DNA from: Candidatus Kaiserbacteria bacterium RIFCSPLOWO2_12_FULL_50_10
Lineage (GTDB): Bacteria; Patescibacteriota; Minisyncoccia; Phycocordibacterales; UBA918
Direction of reading: 5' to 3'
Length of the DNA stretch: 32,972 nt
NCBI GenBank assembly: GCA_001783515.1
Contig: MFMN01000024.1
Location: forward strand, 1-32,972
Shown here piece by piece: positions 8,214 to 14,480 of this stretch (the stretch's first letter is position 1; the number at the start of each line of letters is the position of its first letter). The position numbers were made by a program, and so were the translations under genes. The notes beneath the pieces were generated by a model. That model had not been told where the DNA came from and did not search any database. It saw nothing but the letters and a program-made list of their open reading frames with translations.

Positions 8214-8459
8214 ATGACAGAAGTAGTATCAAACGGACGCGTACTCCGTGGAAAAGTTGTTTCCTCAAAAATGCAAGACACCATCACGGTGGCCGTCGAG
8301 CGTTACGTGAAGCACCCAAAGTACCAAAAGTTCCAGAAGCTCACCAAGAAGTTTCTTGTACACGATAAGGGTAACACCGCCAAGGTTGGCGATGTGGTCG
8401 AAATCAGCGAGTGCCGCCCACTCTCGCGCCACAAGCACTTTACCCTCGTAACTAAGTAG
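8214..8459 (+). CDS. rpsQ: 30S ribosomal protein S17 (uS17)
   Basis: 81 aa, typical length. uS17 is an OB-fold protein that binds 16S rRNA early in assembly. The motifs [39 protein letters not shown] and [12 protein letters not shown] are family-defining. It starts 2 bp after rpmC. Confidence 0.96.
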   Translation: MTEVVSNGRVLRGKVVSSKMQDTITVAVERYVKHPKYQKFQKLTKKFLVHDKGNTAKVGDVVEISECRPLSRHKHFTLVTK

Positions 8460-8463
8460 TCGT

Positions 8464-8844
8464 ATGATTCAAGATCGTTCAATCGTCCAGATCGCCGACA
8501 ACTCAGGAGGTAAGGTCGGTCGCGTCTTCAAGGTCCTTGGTGGATCAAAGAAGCGCTACGCAGGACTCGGCGACATCGTCGTACTCTCTATCCAGACAGC
8601 TGAACCTCGCAAGATGGTGAAGAAGAAGGATGTTGTGTACGGCATGGTCGTTCGCACCAAAAACAAGACACGTCGTGCAGATGGCTCGTACATCTCGTTC
8701 GACGACAATGCGGTGGTGCTCGTCGAAAAGGATCGCAAGAAGAAGAAGGAGCCTCGCGCAAACCGCATCTTCGGTCCAATCCCACGCGAAATCGCAGAAA
8801 CTGGTTTCCAGAAAATTATTTCCCTCGCACCCGAGGTTGTATAA
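8464..8844 (+). CDS. rplN: 50S ribosomal protein L14 (uL14)
   Basis: 126 aa, slightly above the usual 122. uL14 lies at the subunit interface and contacts 16S rRNA. The start MIQDRSIVQIADNSGGKVGR and the segments VVRTKNKTRRADGSYISFDDNAVVL and ANRIFGPIPREI (each read in parts) are diagnostic. A short basic insert KDRKKKKEPR precedes the last motif. It starts 4 bp after rpsQ. Confidence 0.96.
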   Translation: MIQDRSIVQIADNSGGKVGRVFKVLGGSKKRYAGLGDIVVLSIQTAEPRKMVKKKDVVYGMVVRTKNKTRRADGSYISFDDNAVVLVEKDRKKKKEPRANRIFGPIPREIAETGFQKIISLAPEVV

Positions 8845-8862
8845 CACAATCTTTATAATCTT

Positions 8863-9153
8863 ATGAAAATTAAAACAGGAGATACAGTTCTTATTAGAAC
8901 TGGAAAGGATGCAGGGAAGCAGGGAACGGTCACTCGTGCCCTCCCGAAGCTCGACAAGGTTCTTGTCGAAGGCATCAACGTCGTCAAGAAGCACGTGAAG
9001 CCACGTGGTCAGAAGGGTACAACCGTTGAGGTTTCTCTTCCGCTCCATGTGTCGAACGTTGCGCTTGTCGACGGCAAGAAAGTCGGCCGTGTCGCATATG
9101 TGACAAAGGGCGACAAAAAGGAGCGTGTTATTAAGGGCAAGCTCGCTAAGTAA
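8863..9153 (+). CDS. rplX: 50S ribosomal protein L24 (uL24)
   Basis: 96 aa. uL24 initiates 50S assembly by binding the 5' part of 23S rRNA. The KOW motif is clear: KIKTGDTVLIRTGKDAGKQG. It is followed by VLVEGINVVKKHVKPRGQ and NVALVDGKKVGRVAYV. The gap to rplN is 18 bp. A TATAAT at 8854-8859 lies only 3 nt before the start, too close for the leaderless spacing used elsewhere. Confidence 0.95.
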   Translation: MKIKTGDTVLIRTGKDAGKQGTVTRALPKLDKVLVEGINVVKKHVKPRGQKGTTVEVSLPLHVSNVALVDGKKVGRVAYVTKGDKKERVIKGKLAK

Positions 9154-9161
9154 ATCAAACT

Positions 9162-9698
9162 ATGATGAAAGAAACACTCGCATCTACGTTTGATGCACTT
9201 AAGGGACAGTTTGGCTACACCTCAAAGATGCAGGCACCTCGTATCACGAAGGTTGTCGTATCGATGGGTGTTGGTAAGATTAGCGACAAGGCACGCCTCA
9301 CGTTCATTCGTGGACGCCTCGCAAATATCACCGGTCAAAAGGTTGCTGACCGCAAGGCGAAGAAGTCAGTTGCGTCGTTCAAGGTTCGTGAAGGAGACCT
9401 CTCAGGTTTCCAGGCAACCCTCCGCGGCGACCGCAAGAACGACTTCCTCGACAAGCTCGTGCATGTAGCATTCCCGTCAACACGCGACTTCCGTGGTCTC
9501 AAGACTTCGTCAGTCGACGCGATGGGTAACTACTCAATCGGCATCCCCGAACACACCATCTTCCCTGAATGTCAGGACGATGAAATCAAGGACATTTTCC
9601 CGTTCGCGATTACCATCGTCACGACTGCAAAAACAAAGGAAGAAACCCTAGCCCTCCTCCGCCACATCGGCATGCCACTTCAAAAAGAAGTTGCGTAA
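9162..9698 (+). CDS. rplE: 50S ribosomal protein L5 (uL5), intact copy
   Basis: 178 aa, the normal full length. uL5 binds 5S rRNA and contacts the P-site tRNA. Landmarks are KMQAPRITKVVVSMGVGK, LTFIRGRLANITGQK, KVREGDLSGFQATLRGDR, GNYSIGIPEHTIFPE and the ending LLRHIGMPLQKEVA. It is the last gene of the operon here; rpsN and rpsH, which normally follow, are absent and a palindromic terminator comes next. A second, truncated copy of its 3' half lies at 10771-11139. Confidence 0.97.
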   Translation: MMKETLASTFDALKGQFGYTSKMQAPRITKVVVSMGVGKISDKARLTFIRGRLANITGQKVADRKAKKSVASFKVREGDLSGFQATLRGDRKNDFLDKLVHVAFPSTRDFRGLKTSSVDAMGNYSIGIPEHTIFPECQDDEIKDIFPFAITIVTTAKTKEETLALLRHIGMPLQKEVA

Positions 9699-9724
9699 AG
9701 ATTAGCGAAGAAGTAAAAGGAAAA

Positions 9725-9764
9725 CAAAATACACTACTACCATTAATGGTAGTAGTGTATTTTG
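9725..9764. terminator. Perfect 40-nt palindrome, shared terminator of rplE and ppa
   Basis: From 9725 (CAAAATACAC) to 9764 (GTGTATTTTG) the sequence is a perfect 40-nt inverted repeat centred on CCATTAATGG. It lies between the convergent rplE (+) and ppa (-) genes. The A/T ends give a short T-run on either strand. Confidence 0.8.
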
Positions 9765-9798
9765 CTATGTCTTCAGAATTCTTACTGTTATACAGCCG

Positions 9799-10191
9799 CT
9801 AGTTTCTAACGATCCTTGATTTAAACCACTGCTCTTGGAAATTGGTAGCTTCTCGTATCTCAGCATCCGTTAACTCTACTCCTTTTGGTACTATAATCAA
9901 TTTGTCATCGTCGTCATTTTCGCGATGAATGATGGCAATACATACGCCTTCAGCTTCTTGTAGCGGTTCGGTAACACCAAGATAATATACATCTAGATCA
10001 TCACCATCTGGAGCCTTTACTCCAGGTACGTACCCGTAATTCGCTTCATATACCCAGCCATGTTTTGGATGAGTGGAACCCAGAGGACGGTCAAAAGCAA
10101 CCTTAACTTCCTTGCCAAGGTATTCCATGGCAATTTCAAGCGATTTTGATACAGAGGTTTCAACTTTTTCTTGTGGTCTAAATTTTTCCAT
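9799..10191 (-). CDS. ppa: Inorganic pyrophosphatase (family I type)
   Basis: 130 aa, shorter than typical bacterial enzymes (~175 aa). The enzyme hydrolyses pyrophosphate to phosphate and so drives biosynthetic reactions. The catalytic core is visible: YEANYGYVPGVKAPDGDDLD holds the substrate-binding Tyr and the Asp residues that bind metal ions. The start ATG 10191 lies 6 nt after a perfect TATAAT on the minus strand (10198-10203). The gene sits between the intact and truncated rplE copies. The short length raises the possibility of a pyrophosphatase-like protein with altered specificity. Confidence 0.85.
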   Translation of the reverse strand: MEKFRPQEKVETSVSKSLEIAMEYLGKEVKVAFDRPLGSTHPKHGWVYEANYGYVPGVKAPDGDDLDVYYLGVTEPLQEAEGVCIAIIHRENDDDDKLIIVPKGVELTDAEIREATNFQEQWFKSRIVRN

Positions 10192-10197
10192 AGGTTC

Positions 10198-10203
10198 ATT
10201 ATA
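10198..10203 (-). promoter_or_regulatory. -10 box of ppa, leaderless
   Basis: TATAAT on the minus strand ends 6 nt before the ppa start codon. No Shine-Dalgarno sequence is present. Confidence 0.55.
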
Positions 10204-10242
10204 TATATTATTGCAGCAAAATCTAGAACTATAACATTTTGC

Positions 10243-10270
10243 TTGACTTTGGTGGTGTTCTCTGTATAAT
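10243..10270 (+). promoter_or_regulatory. Orphan plus-strand promoter facing a terminator
   Basis: TTGACT (10243-10248), a 16-nt spacer and TATAAT (10265-10270) form the best consensus promoter of the window. No ORF follows: about 25 nt after the predicted start site comes the hairpin terminator at 10301-10324. Confidence 0.6.
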
Positions 10271-10276
10271 CACTCT

Positions 10277-10325
10277 CACAAAGCGCCGAAAGGCTCCGAG
10301 AAAAACCCGCATATGCGGGTTTTTC
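10277..10325 (+). ncRNA. Candidate ~50-nt small RNA
   Basis: The segment between the orphan promoter and the terminator would give an RNA of about 50 nt. It has a GCC-GAAA-GGC mini-hairpin (near 10284-10294) and the terminator hairpin AAAACCCGCA/TGCGGGTTTT. It overlaps no coding sequence. It could also be the remnant of a promoter whose gene was lost. Confidence 0.35.
10301..10324. terminator. Bidirectional terminator (pemK-like gene and the small RNA)
   Basis: AAAAACCCGCA/TGCGGGTTTTT is a near-perfect palindrome with T-runs on both strands. It lies 7 nt after the stop of the minus-strand toxin-like gene. Confidence 0.85.
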
Positions 10326-10330
10326 GATGC

Positions 10331-10723
10331 CTACTTGAGAAATGATTGCAGTTTTCGCTTTATGTCGCTCAGAATGCTCATAGATATTTCATACATATTT
10401 CTTTCAAGGCGTTTCACACTCACTAGTCGCATCTGAGCAAGAATTGCAGAAACATGTAGCCCATTCGGGTCGGTGAAATTAAAATAGAAGTCAATATCTT
10501 TTTGCTTTGTAGAAAGAGGAACTACCCAAAACATATGGTTGTTAAACTTCTTAATAACTAAAAGCGGACGAGAGAAATGTTGTCCTGAGCCGTTTTGTTC
10601 ATACCCAATATTCTGACCAAGACTACTCATCCATACCTCACCTTCCTTCGGAAATTTAGATGGAGGTACAGTGCTTTCATCCAGCAACTTTTTAAGCTCA
10701 TTCCAAATATCGAATATTTTCAT
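10331..10723 (-). CDS. PemK/MazF-family toxin-like protein
   Basis: 130 aa from ATG 10723. MazF/PemK proteins are ribosome-independent mRNA interferases, normally neutralised by an adjacent antitoxin. The family pattern is visible: GEVWMSSLGQNIGYEQNG near the N-terminus, SRPLLVIKKFNNHMFWVVPLS in the core (read in two parts), then LAQMRLVSVKRLERNM, matching the SQIRTVDKKRL region of MazF. The start is fixed by a TATACT box on the minus strand 7 nt upstream. No antitoxin ORF is visible on either side, so it is an orphan toxin, a solo regulator, or neutralised from elsewhere. Confidence 0.78.
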   Translation of the reverse strand: MKIFDIWNELKKLLDESTVPPSKFPKEGEVWMSSLGQNIGYEQNGSGQHFSRPLLVIKKFNNHMFWVVPLSTKQKDIDFYFNFTDPNGLHVSAILAQMRLVSVKRLERNMYEISMSILSDIKRKLQSFLK

Positions 10724-10730
10724 AATAACG

Positions 10731-10736
10731 AGTATA
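10731..10736 (-). promoter_or_regulatory. -10 box of the PemK-like gene, leaderless
   Basis: TATACT on the minus strand ends 7 nt before the ATG at 10723. Confidence 0.5.
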
Positions 10737-10770
10737 TCACATGATGTAGATAACAAAGAGGTTAGTTGTA

Positions 10771-11139
10771 TTCTTCAAGGTTCGTGAAGGAGACCTCTTA
10801 GGTTTCCAGGCAACGCTCCGCGGTGACCGCAAGAACGACTTCCTCGACAAGCTCGTGCATGTAGCATTCCCATCAACTCGCGACTTCCGTGGTCTCAAGA
10901 CTACGTCAGTCGACGCGATGGGTAACTACTCAATCGGTATCCCAGAACATACCATCTTCCCAGAATGTTACGAGGAGGTGAATTGTCACATCGTGACAAG
11001 AGAGACTGCCCTGGGGTATGATGAGATCAAGGATATTTTCCCATTCTCAATCACTATCGTAACAACTGCGAAGAACAAAGCTGAAACCCTAGCCCTCCTC
11101 CGCCACATCGGCATGCCACTTCAGAAAGAAGTTGCGTAA
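10771..11139 (+). pseudogene. Truncated 3' copy of rplE with an internal insertion
   Basis: The frame reads FFKVREGDLLGFQATLRGDR and continues co-linear with the second half of L5 at 9386-9698, ending LLRHIGMPLQKEVA. Nucleotide similarity is high (roughly nine of ten bases by eye), and most differences are synonymous. There is no in-frame ATG; the upstream frame closes at a TAG at 10747. Where intact L5 has FPEC-QD-DEIKD, this copy has 17 residues (YEEVNCHIVTRETALGY), a net gain of 45 bp containing the inverted repeat TTGTCAC-ATC-GTGACAA. Similarity continues about 30 bp past the stop. It cannot encode full L5 alone. Synonymous-type divergence suggests it was coding until recently or came from a relative. 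Confidence 0.85.
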
Positions 11140-11164
11140 CCGTAGTCACGAAGAGTAAAAGGAA

Positions 11165-11198
11165 AAACACCCGAAGCAAGCAATTGCCCCGGGTGTTT
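11165..11198 (+). terminator. Terminator-like hairpin after the rplE fragment
   Basis: AAACACCCG/CGGGTGTTT form a 9-bp stem with a 16-nt loop. It may also end the minus-strand gene at 11217. Confidence 0.65.
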
Positions 11199-11216
11199 AT
11201 AAGTGATGTATCTGAG

Positions 11217-11882
11217 CTATGTTCCTATCGGACGCAGAGGTTTTGAGTGATTTTCTTTTATCTTTCTATCTAACTCCTCCCTGGACTTTTCGAGGTTACA
11301 CTTTTCAATCCTTGACTTCCAAAGATTGTAGAGTGCAATTGTGTTTGAATAATAGTCATGCTCCTTTCTCTTGTCAGATCTCTCAAATGCATAGTAAAGC
11401 CAACGATCTTCAATACTGGTGCAGAAACTATTCCCAGTGCAAGAAAATGCTGTTTCTTCATCGGCTACGCCAGCAATGAATGGAGTAGCAAATACCTCAA
11501 GAATATTTGCCCCATCTAAGTTATAGCGAGATAGAACGTTATGCTCAGTGTGTACATTCACATATTGTTCTCCAGCACGTTTAAGAATATCAGGATATAT
11601 TTTTTCCGATAATTCATTCTTCGTAAACCTAATGAGTCGTACTGGCAATGGTGTTAGTTCAATACCCTTGCTGCTCATGTAATCGTATGATCTTGTTGCC
11701 GCTGGGATATAATCGGTTAAAAAATACTTAGTCATGTCGGATGCCAATTTAACTGAATCTCGTTTGGAATTAAGTTTAAAGATTCGCCAGGTGAAGTATA
11801 TTCCAATGAGGGCAATGAGAGTGGCAATCATTGTGCCGATTTCTGCATATGCTGCAAATTCTTGTAGTGTGGTAGTTCCCAT
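11217..11882 (-). CDS. Uncharacterised membrane-anchored protein
   Basis: 221 aa. A single N-terminal transmembrane helix lies at about residues 14-33 (EIGTMIATLIALIGIYFTWR). The rest is predicted cytosolic, helical and charged, with FAYATPF-like segments absent and EDRWLYYAFERSDKRKEHDY near residue 160. The layout resembles DUF4760-type proteins (one helix plus a ~150-residue helical domain), but I cannot confirm membership. A TATAAT on the minus strand lies about 22 nt upstream of the ATG. AT-rich composition differs from the ribosomal genes nearby. Function unknown. Confidence 0.7.
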   Translation of the reverse strand: MGTTTLQEFAAYAEIGTMIATLIALIGIYFTWRIFKLNSKRDSVKLASDMTKYFLTDYIPAATRSYDYMSSKGIELTPLPVRLIRFTKNELSEKIYPDILKRAGEQYVNVHTEHNVLSRYNLDGANILEVFATPFIAGVADEETAFSCTGNSFCTSIEDRWLYYAFERSDKRKEHDYYSNTIALYNLWKSRIEKCNLEKSREELDRKIKENHSKPLRPIGT

Positions 11883-11983
11883 AGAATTTAATGTTGGATT
11901 TTAGATTATATCCATATTCTACCATCATGAAAATATAATACAAGATTGTATGTATGGTACATGGAATACTTTTCCTGCTTTCA

Positions 11984-12113
11984 CGCTGGTTCCCTCCTGG
12001 ATGACAAAAATTGTGTAAGGTGTCATAAATTGATTGAAGGTTAAAATCGATTTTAACCATTACATAATTCAAACTTATGTTCCCCCATTTTGTCATCCAG
12101 GAGGGATCCAGCG
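11984..12113. repeat. 130-bp palindromic MITE-like element
   Basis: Terminal arms of about 26 bp at 11984-12009 and 12088-12113 (CGCTGGTTCCCTCCTGG and its near-exact reverse complement, two mismatches) enclose a 78-bp AT-rich centre. The exact midpoint is a perfect 20-bp palindrome at 12039-12058 (GGTTAAAATC/GATTTTAACC). The entire element is therefore symmetric. It has no ORF. It sits between two minus-strand genes. The arm motif TGTCATCC resembles the ends of dispersed palindromic repeats seen in many bacteria. Confidence 0.75.
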
Positions 12114-12132
12114 CTAGGGGGGTGTGCACAAT

Positions 12133-12165
12133 AAATCCCGTGATACGTAATGTGTCGCGGGATTT
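12133..12165 (-). terminator. Terminator of dnaB
   Basis: On the minus strand AAATCCCG and CGGGATTT pair, with a partly paired 17-nt centre. It lies 8 nt after the dnaB stop. Confidence 0.7.
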
Positions 12166-12172
12166 TCTATAT

Positions 12173-13603
12173 CTAAAAATCATCCATGTGGGCGTAGTCG
12201 GCATTGGGGTCTCCGGTTGCTGAATTTTGATGACCTTGGTCGATGTTGAGGAAGCGGACGTGGGCGCCGTCGAAGAAAAGTTCGCAGGAGCCGACGGCGC
12301 CGTGGCGGTGCTTTTCGACGAGGATTTCGGCGATATTCGGGCGCTCAGCGGGTTTGTCTCTGTTCATCTTGTCCTCACGATGAATGAACATTACAACGTC
12401 GGCGTCCTGCTCGATGGAACCCGAGTCGCGAAGGTCGGAAAGTTTTGGCTTGCCACCGCGTTGTTCGACGGCACGCGAAAGCTGTGAAAGTGCGATAATC
12501 GGCACCTTAAGTTCACGTGCGAGGATTTTGAGCGAGCGAGAAATTTCGGTCACCTGCTGCACCATGGAATCGGAGGCTTTTGTTGCGACAGGTGACATGA
12601 GCTGGAGGTAGTCGACGACGAGCAAATCGAGCCCGAATTCATTTTTGAGGCGACGCGCTGATGAGCGCATTTTCAAAATGTTGGTACCTGGCTGGTCGTC
12701 GATATGGATTGAGGCTTCGGCAAGGCGTCCGATTGCTTCCTGCACGGCAGCGTATTCGTCATCGTTTGAGAGCTTGCCGGTGCGGAGTTTCCATGAGTCA
12801 ACACCTGATTCCGATGCAAGCATACGCTCGCCAAGCTGCGCTGCGGACATTTCGAGCGAGAAAATACCCACATGTTTCTTTCCGTGCACGGCCGCATTGC
12901 GGGCGACGTCCATGGCGAAGGTTGTCTTTCCCATGGCAGGACGCGCAGCGAGAATGATAAGGTCAGACGGTTGGAAGCCGGCAAGGAGGGCATCGAGTGC
13001 GGTAAAGCCAGAGGGAACACCGCGGAGTTGCGCGCCGCCGGACGCGTTGAGTTCTTCGAATTTATTCCACACTTCAACAAGCGTTGAGTTCATCGTTTGA
13101 AACTTTGCCTGTGTTGGTGCGTTCGTTACTTCAAAAATGGACTTCTCGGCATGGTCCATAGCGTACTCGACGTTCTCGGGGTCTTGATAGCCGAGGTCGG
13201 CGATACTGTGTGCTGCGCGAATAAGTCCGCGGAGAATTGCTTTGTCGGAGACAAGCTGCGCGTAGTAGAGCGCATTTGCTGCGGCAGGCACGGCAGAGGT
13301 GAGGTCGGCGATGTAGTTGACGCCGCCGACGCGTTCGAGCTGACCGTTCGTTTTGAGTTTTGCGGTAATAGCAACGGTGTCGATAGGGTCGCCTTTCATA
13401 AAGACTTCCATGATGGCGCGGAAAATCTCACGATGCTTGTCGGCGTAGAAGCTCTCAGGCTTTATGTTTGCAGAGACATCATGAATAGACTCCGGCGTCA
13501 GCAAAATAGCACCCAAAAGCGCGCGCTCTGCATCGAGGTTGCTCGGTGACCTTCGGAGTTGTGCGCCCCCTTCATCCATAGATGGTGTCTCAAAATCTGG
13601 CAT
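12173..13603 (-). CDS. dnaB: Replicative DNA helicase DnaB
   Basis: 476 aa from ATG 13603. DnaB is the hexameric 5'-3' helicase that unwinds DNA at the replication fork and recruits primase. The N-terminal domain begins RSPSNLDAERALLGAILL. The RecA-like domain has Walker A ARPAMGKTTFAMDVARNAA at about residue 220 and Walker B LDLLVVDYLQLMSP at about 330. It ends with the arginine-finger region and RHGAVGSCELFFDGAHVRF. The longer ORF to 13723 was rejected because its extra 40 residues do not fit the family and a minus-strand TATACT lies 7 nt before 13603. Divergent to the LOG gene. Confidence 0.96.
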   Translation of the reverse strand: MPDFETPSMDEGGAQLRRSPSNLDAERALLGAILLTPESIHDVSANIKPESFYADKHREIFRAIMEVFMKGDPIDTVAITAKLKTNGQLERVGGVNYIADLTSAVPAAANALYYAQLVSDKAILRGLIRAAHSIADLGYQDPENVEYAMDHAEKSIFEVTNAPTQAKFQTMNSTLVEVWNKFEELNASGGAQLRGVPSGFTALDALLAGFQPSDLIILAARPAMGKTTFAMDVARNAAVHGKKHVGIFSLEMSAAQLGERMLASESGVDSWKLRTGKLSNDDEYAAVQEAIGRLAEASIHIDDQPGTNILKMRSSARRLKNEFGLDLLVVDYLQLMSPVATKASDSMVQQVTEISRSLKILARELKVPIIALSQLSRAVEQRGGKPKLSDLRDSGSIEQDADVVMFIHREDKMNRDKPAERPNIAEILVEKHRHGAVGSCELFFDGAHVRFLNIDQGHQNSATGDPNADYAHMDDF

Positions 13604-13610
13604 CCCGCAA

Positions 13611-13616
13611 AGTATA
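13611..13616 (-). promoter_or_regulatory. -10 box of dnaB, leaderless
   Basis: TATACT on the minus strand ends 7 nt before the dnaB ATG. It decides the start codon. Confidence 0.5.
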
Positions 13617-13713
13617 CCACGCAGGAAACCCCGCAGGGAGTTTGACACCTGTGCATTGTGTGGACAAAGTGTGCATAGCGAGAATTCCCCACACGGTTTT
13701 CTCGACTGTGCAG

Positions 13714-13719
13714 TATACT
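13714..13719 (+). promoter_or_regulatory. -10 box of the LOG gene, leaderless
   Basis: TATACT ends 6 nt before ATG 13726. No convincing -35 was found. Confidence 0.5.
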
Positions 13720-13725
13720 GCACGA

Positions 13726-14472
13726 ATGAATGACAAGATTACCTGTACGCCGCCTGAGGCGCATCGCATAACCACCGACCTTTTCGCAAACGACAAAAAT
13801 ATCGACCAATCATGGCGTGTATTCACCATTCTTTCTGAGTTTGTCCAGGGGTTTGACATGCTCCGTAAGTACGGCAGCGCTGTGACGTTTATGGGGAGTG
13901 CCCGCACGCTTCCGTCGGACCCGTATCATCAAGCAGCAACCGAACTTGCCTGCATGCTTGCCGGGGAAGGCGTCACTATTGTGACAGGTGGCGGCGAAGG
14001 TATTATGGGTGCGGCAAACTTTGGTGCGTATCGCGCGGGAGGGAAGTCAATTGGCTTCAACATTAAACTGCCAATGGAGCAGAAGCTAAATCCGTACGTC
14101 ACTGAATCAAAAACATTTCACTATTTCTTTTCACGCAAAGTAATGCTTGCCTATGCAAGTGAAGTGTACGTCTTTTTCCCCGGCGGTTATGGCACCTTCG
14201 ACGAGCTCCTTGAAGTGCTCACGCTGGTGCAAACACGCAAAATTGAGCGCGTGCCGATTGTGCTCTACGGTGCGGAATACTGGAATCCTCTTGTTGATAT
14301 TTTCAAGAATGTCCTTGCAAAGCGTGGTTTTATCAACAAAGAAGACCTCGATCTCTTTGTAGTGCGGGACACCGTGGACGATGCCTTCGCCTATATTGCC
14401 GACAGTATCAATAATCGTGCAAAAAAGCGCTCTCGATCTGAAAATGAAATGCCGGCACATCAGCCATCTTAA
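13726..14472 (+). CDS. LOG family protein (nucleoside 5'-monophosphate phosphoribohydrolase type)
   Basis: 248 aa from ATG 13726. LOG-family enzymes cleave the N-glycosidic bond of nucleoside 5'-monophosphates, releasing the base and ribose 5-phosphate; they were formerly annotated as lysine decarboxylases. The Rossmann-like fold starts with VTFMGSARTLPSDP. The nucleotide-binding loop VTGGGEGIMGAAN is at about residue 85, and the signature FFPGGYGTFDELLEVLTL, with the catalytic Glu, at about 148. The C-terminus after FAYIADSINN is a charged tail. The upstream extension to 13582 was rejected because it overlaps dnaB and has no conserved content. The vWA gene starts 8 bp after the stop. Confidence 0.9.
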   Translation: MNDKITCTPPEAHRITTDLFANDKNIDQSWRVFTILSEFVQGFDMLRKYGSAVTFMGSARTLPSDPYHQAATELACMLAGEGVTIVTGGGEGIMGAANFGAYRAGGKSIGFNIKLPMEQKLNPYVTESKTFHYFFSRKVMLAYASEVYVFFPGGYGTFDELLEVLTLVQTRKIERVPIVLYGAEYWNPLVDIFKNVLAKRGFINKEDLDLFVVRDTVDDAFAYIADSINNRAKKRSRSENEMPAHQPS

Positions 14473-14480
14473 TATAACGC

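Noticed and set aside
10750-11139. Second functional L5 gene
   Set aside because: It lacks the first half of the protein and any in-frame ATG; only a GTG far inside the conserved region is available.
13604-13723. 40-residue N-terminal extension of DnaB
   Set aside because: It overlaps the divergent promoter region, adds no conserved sequence, and the -10 box sits inside it.
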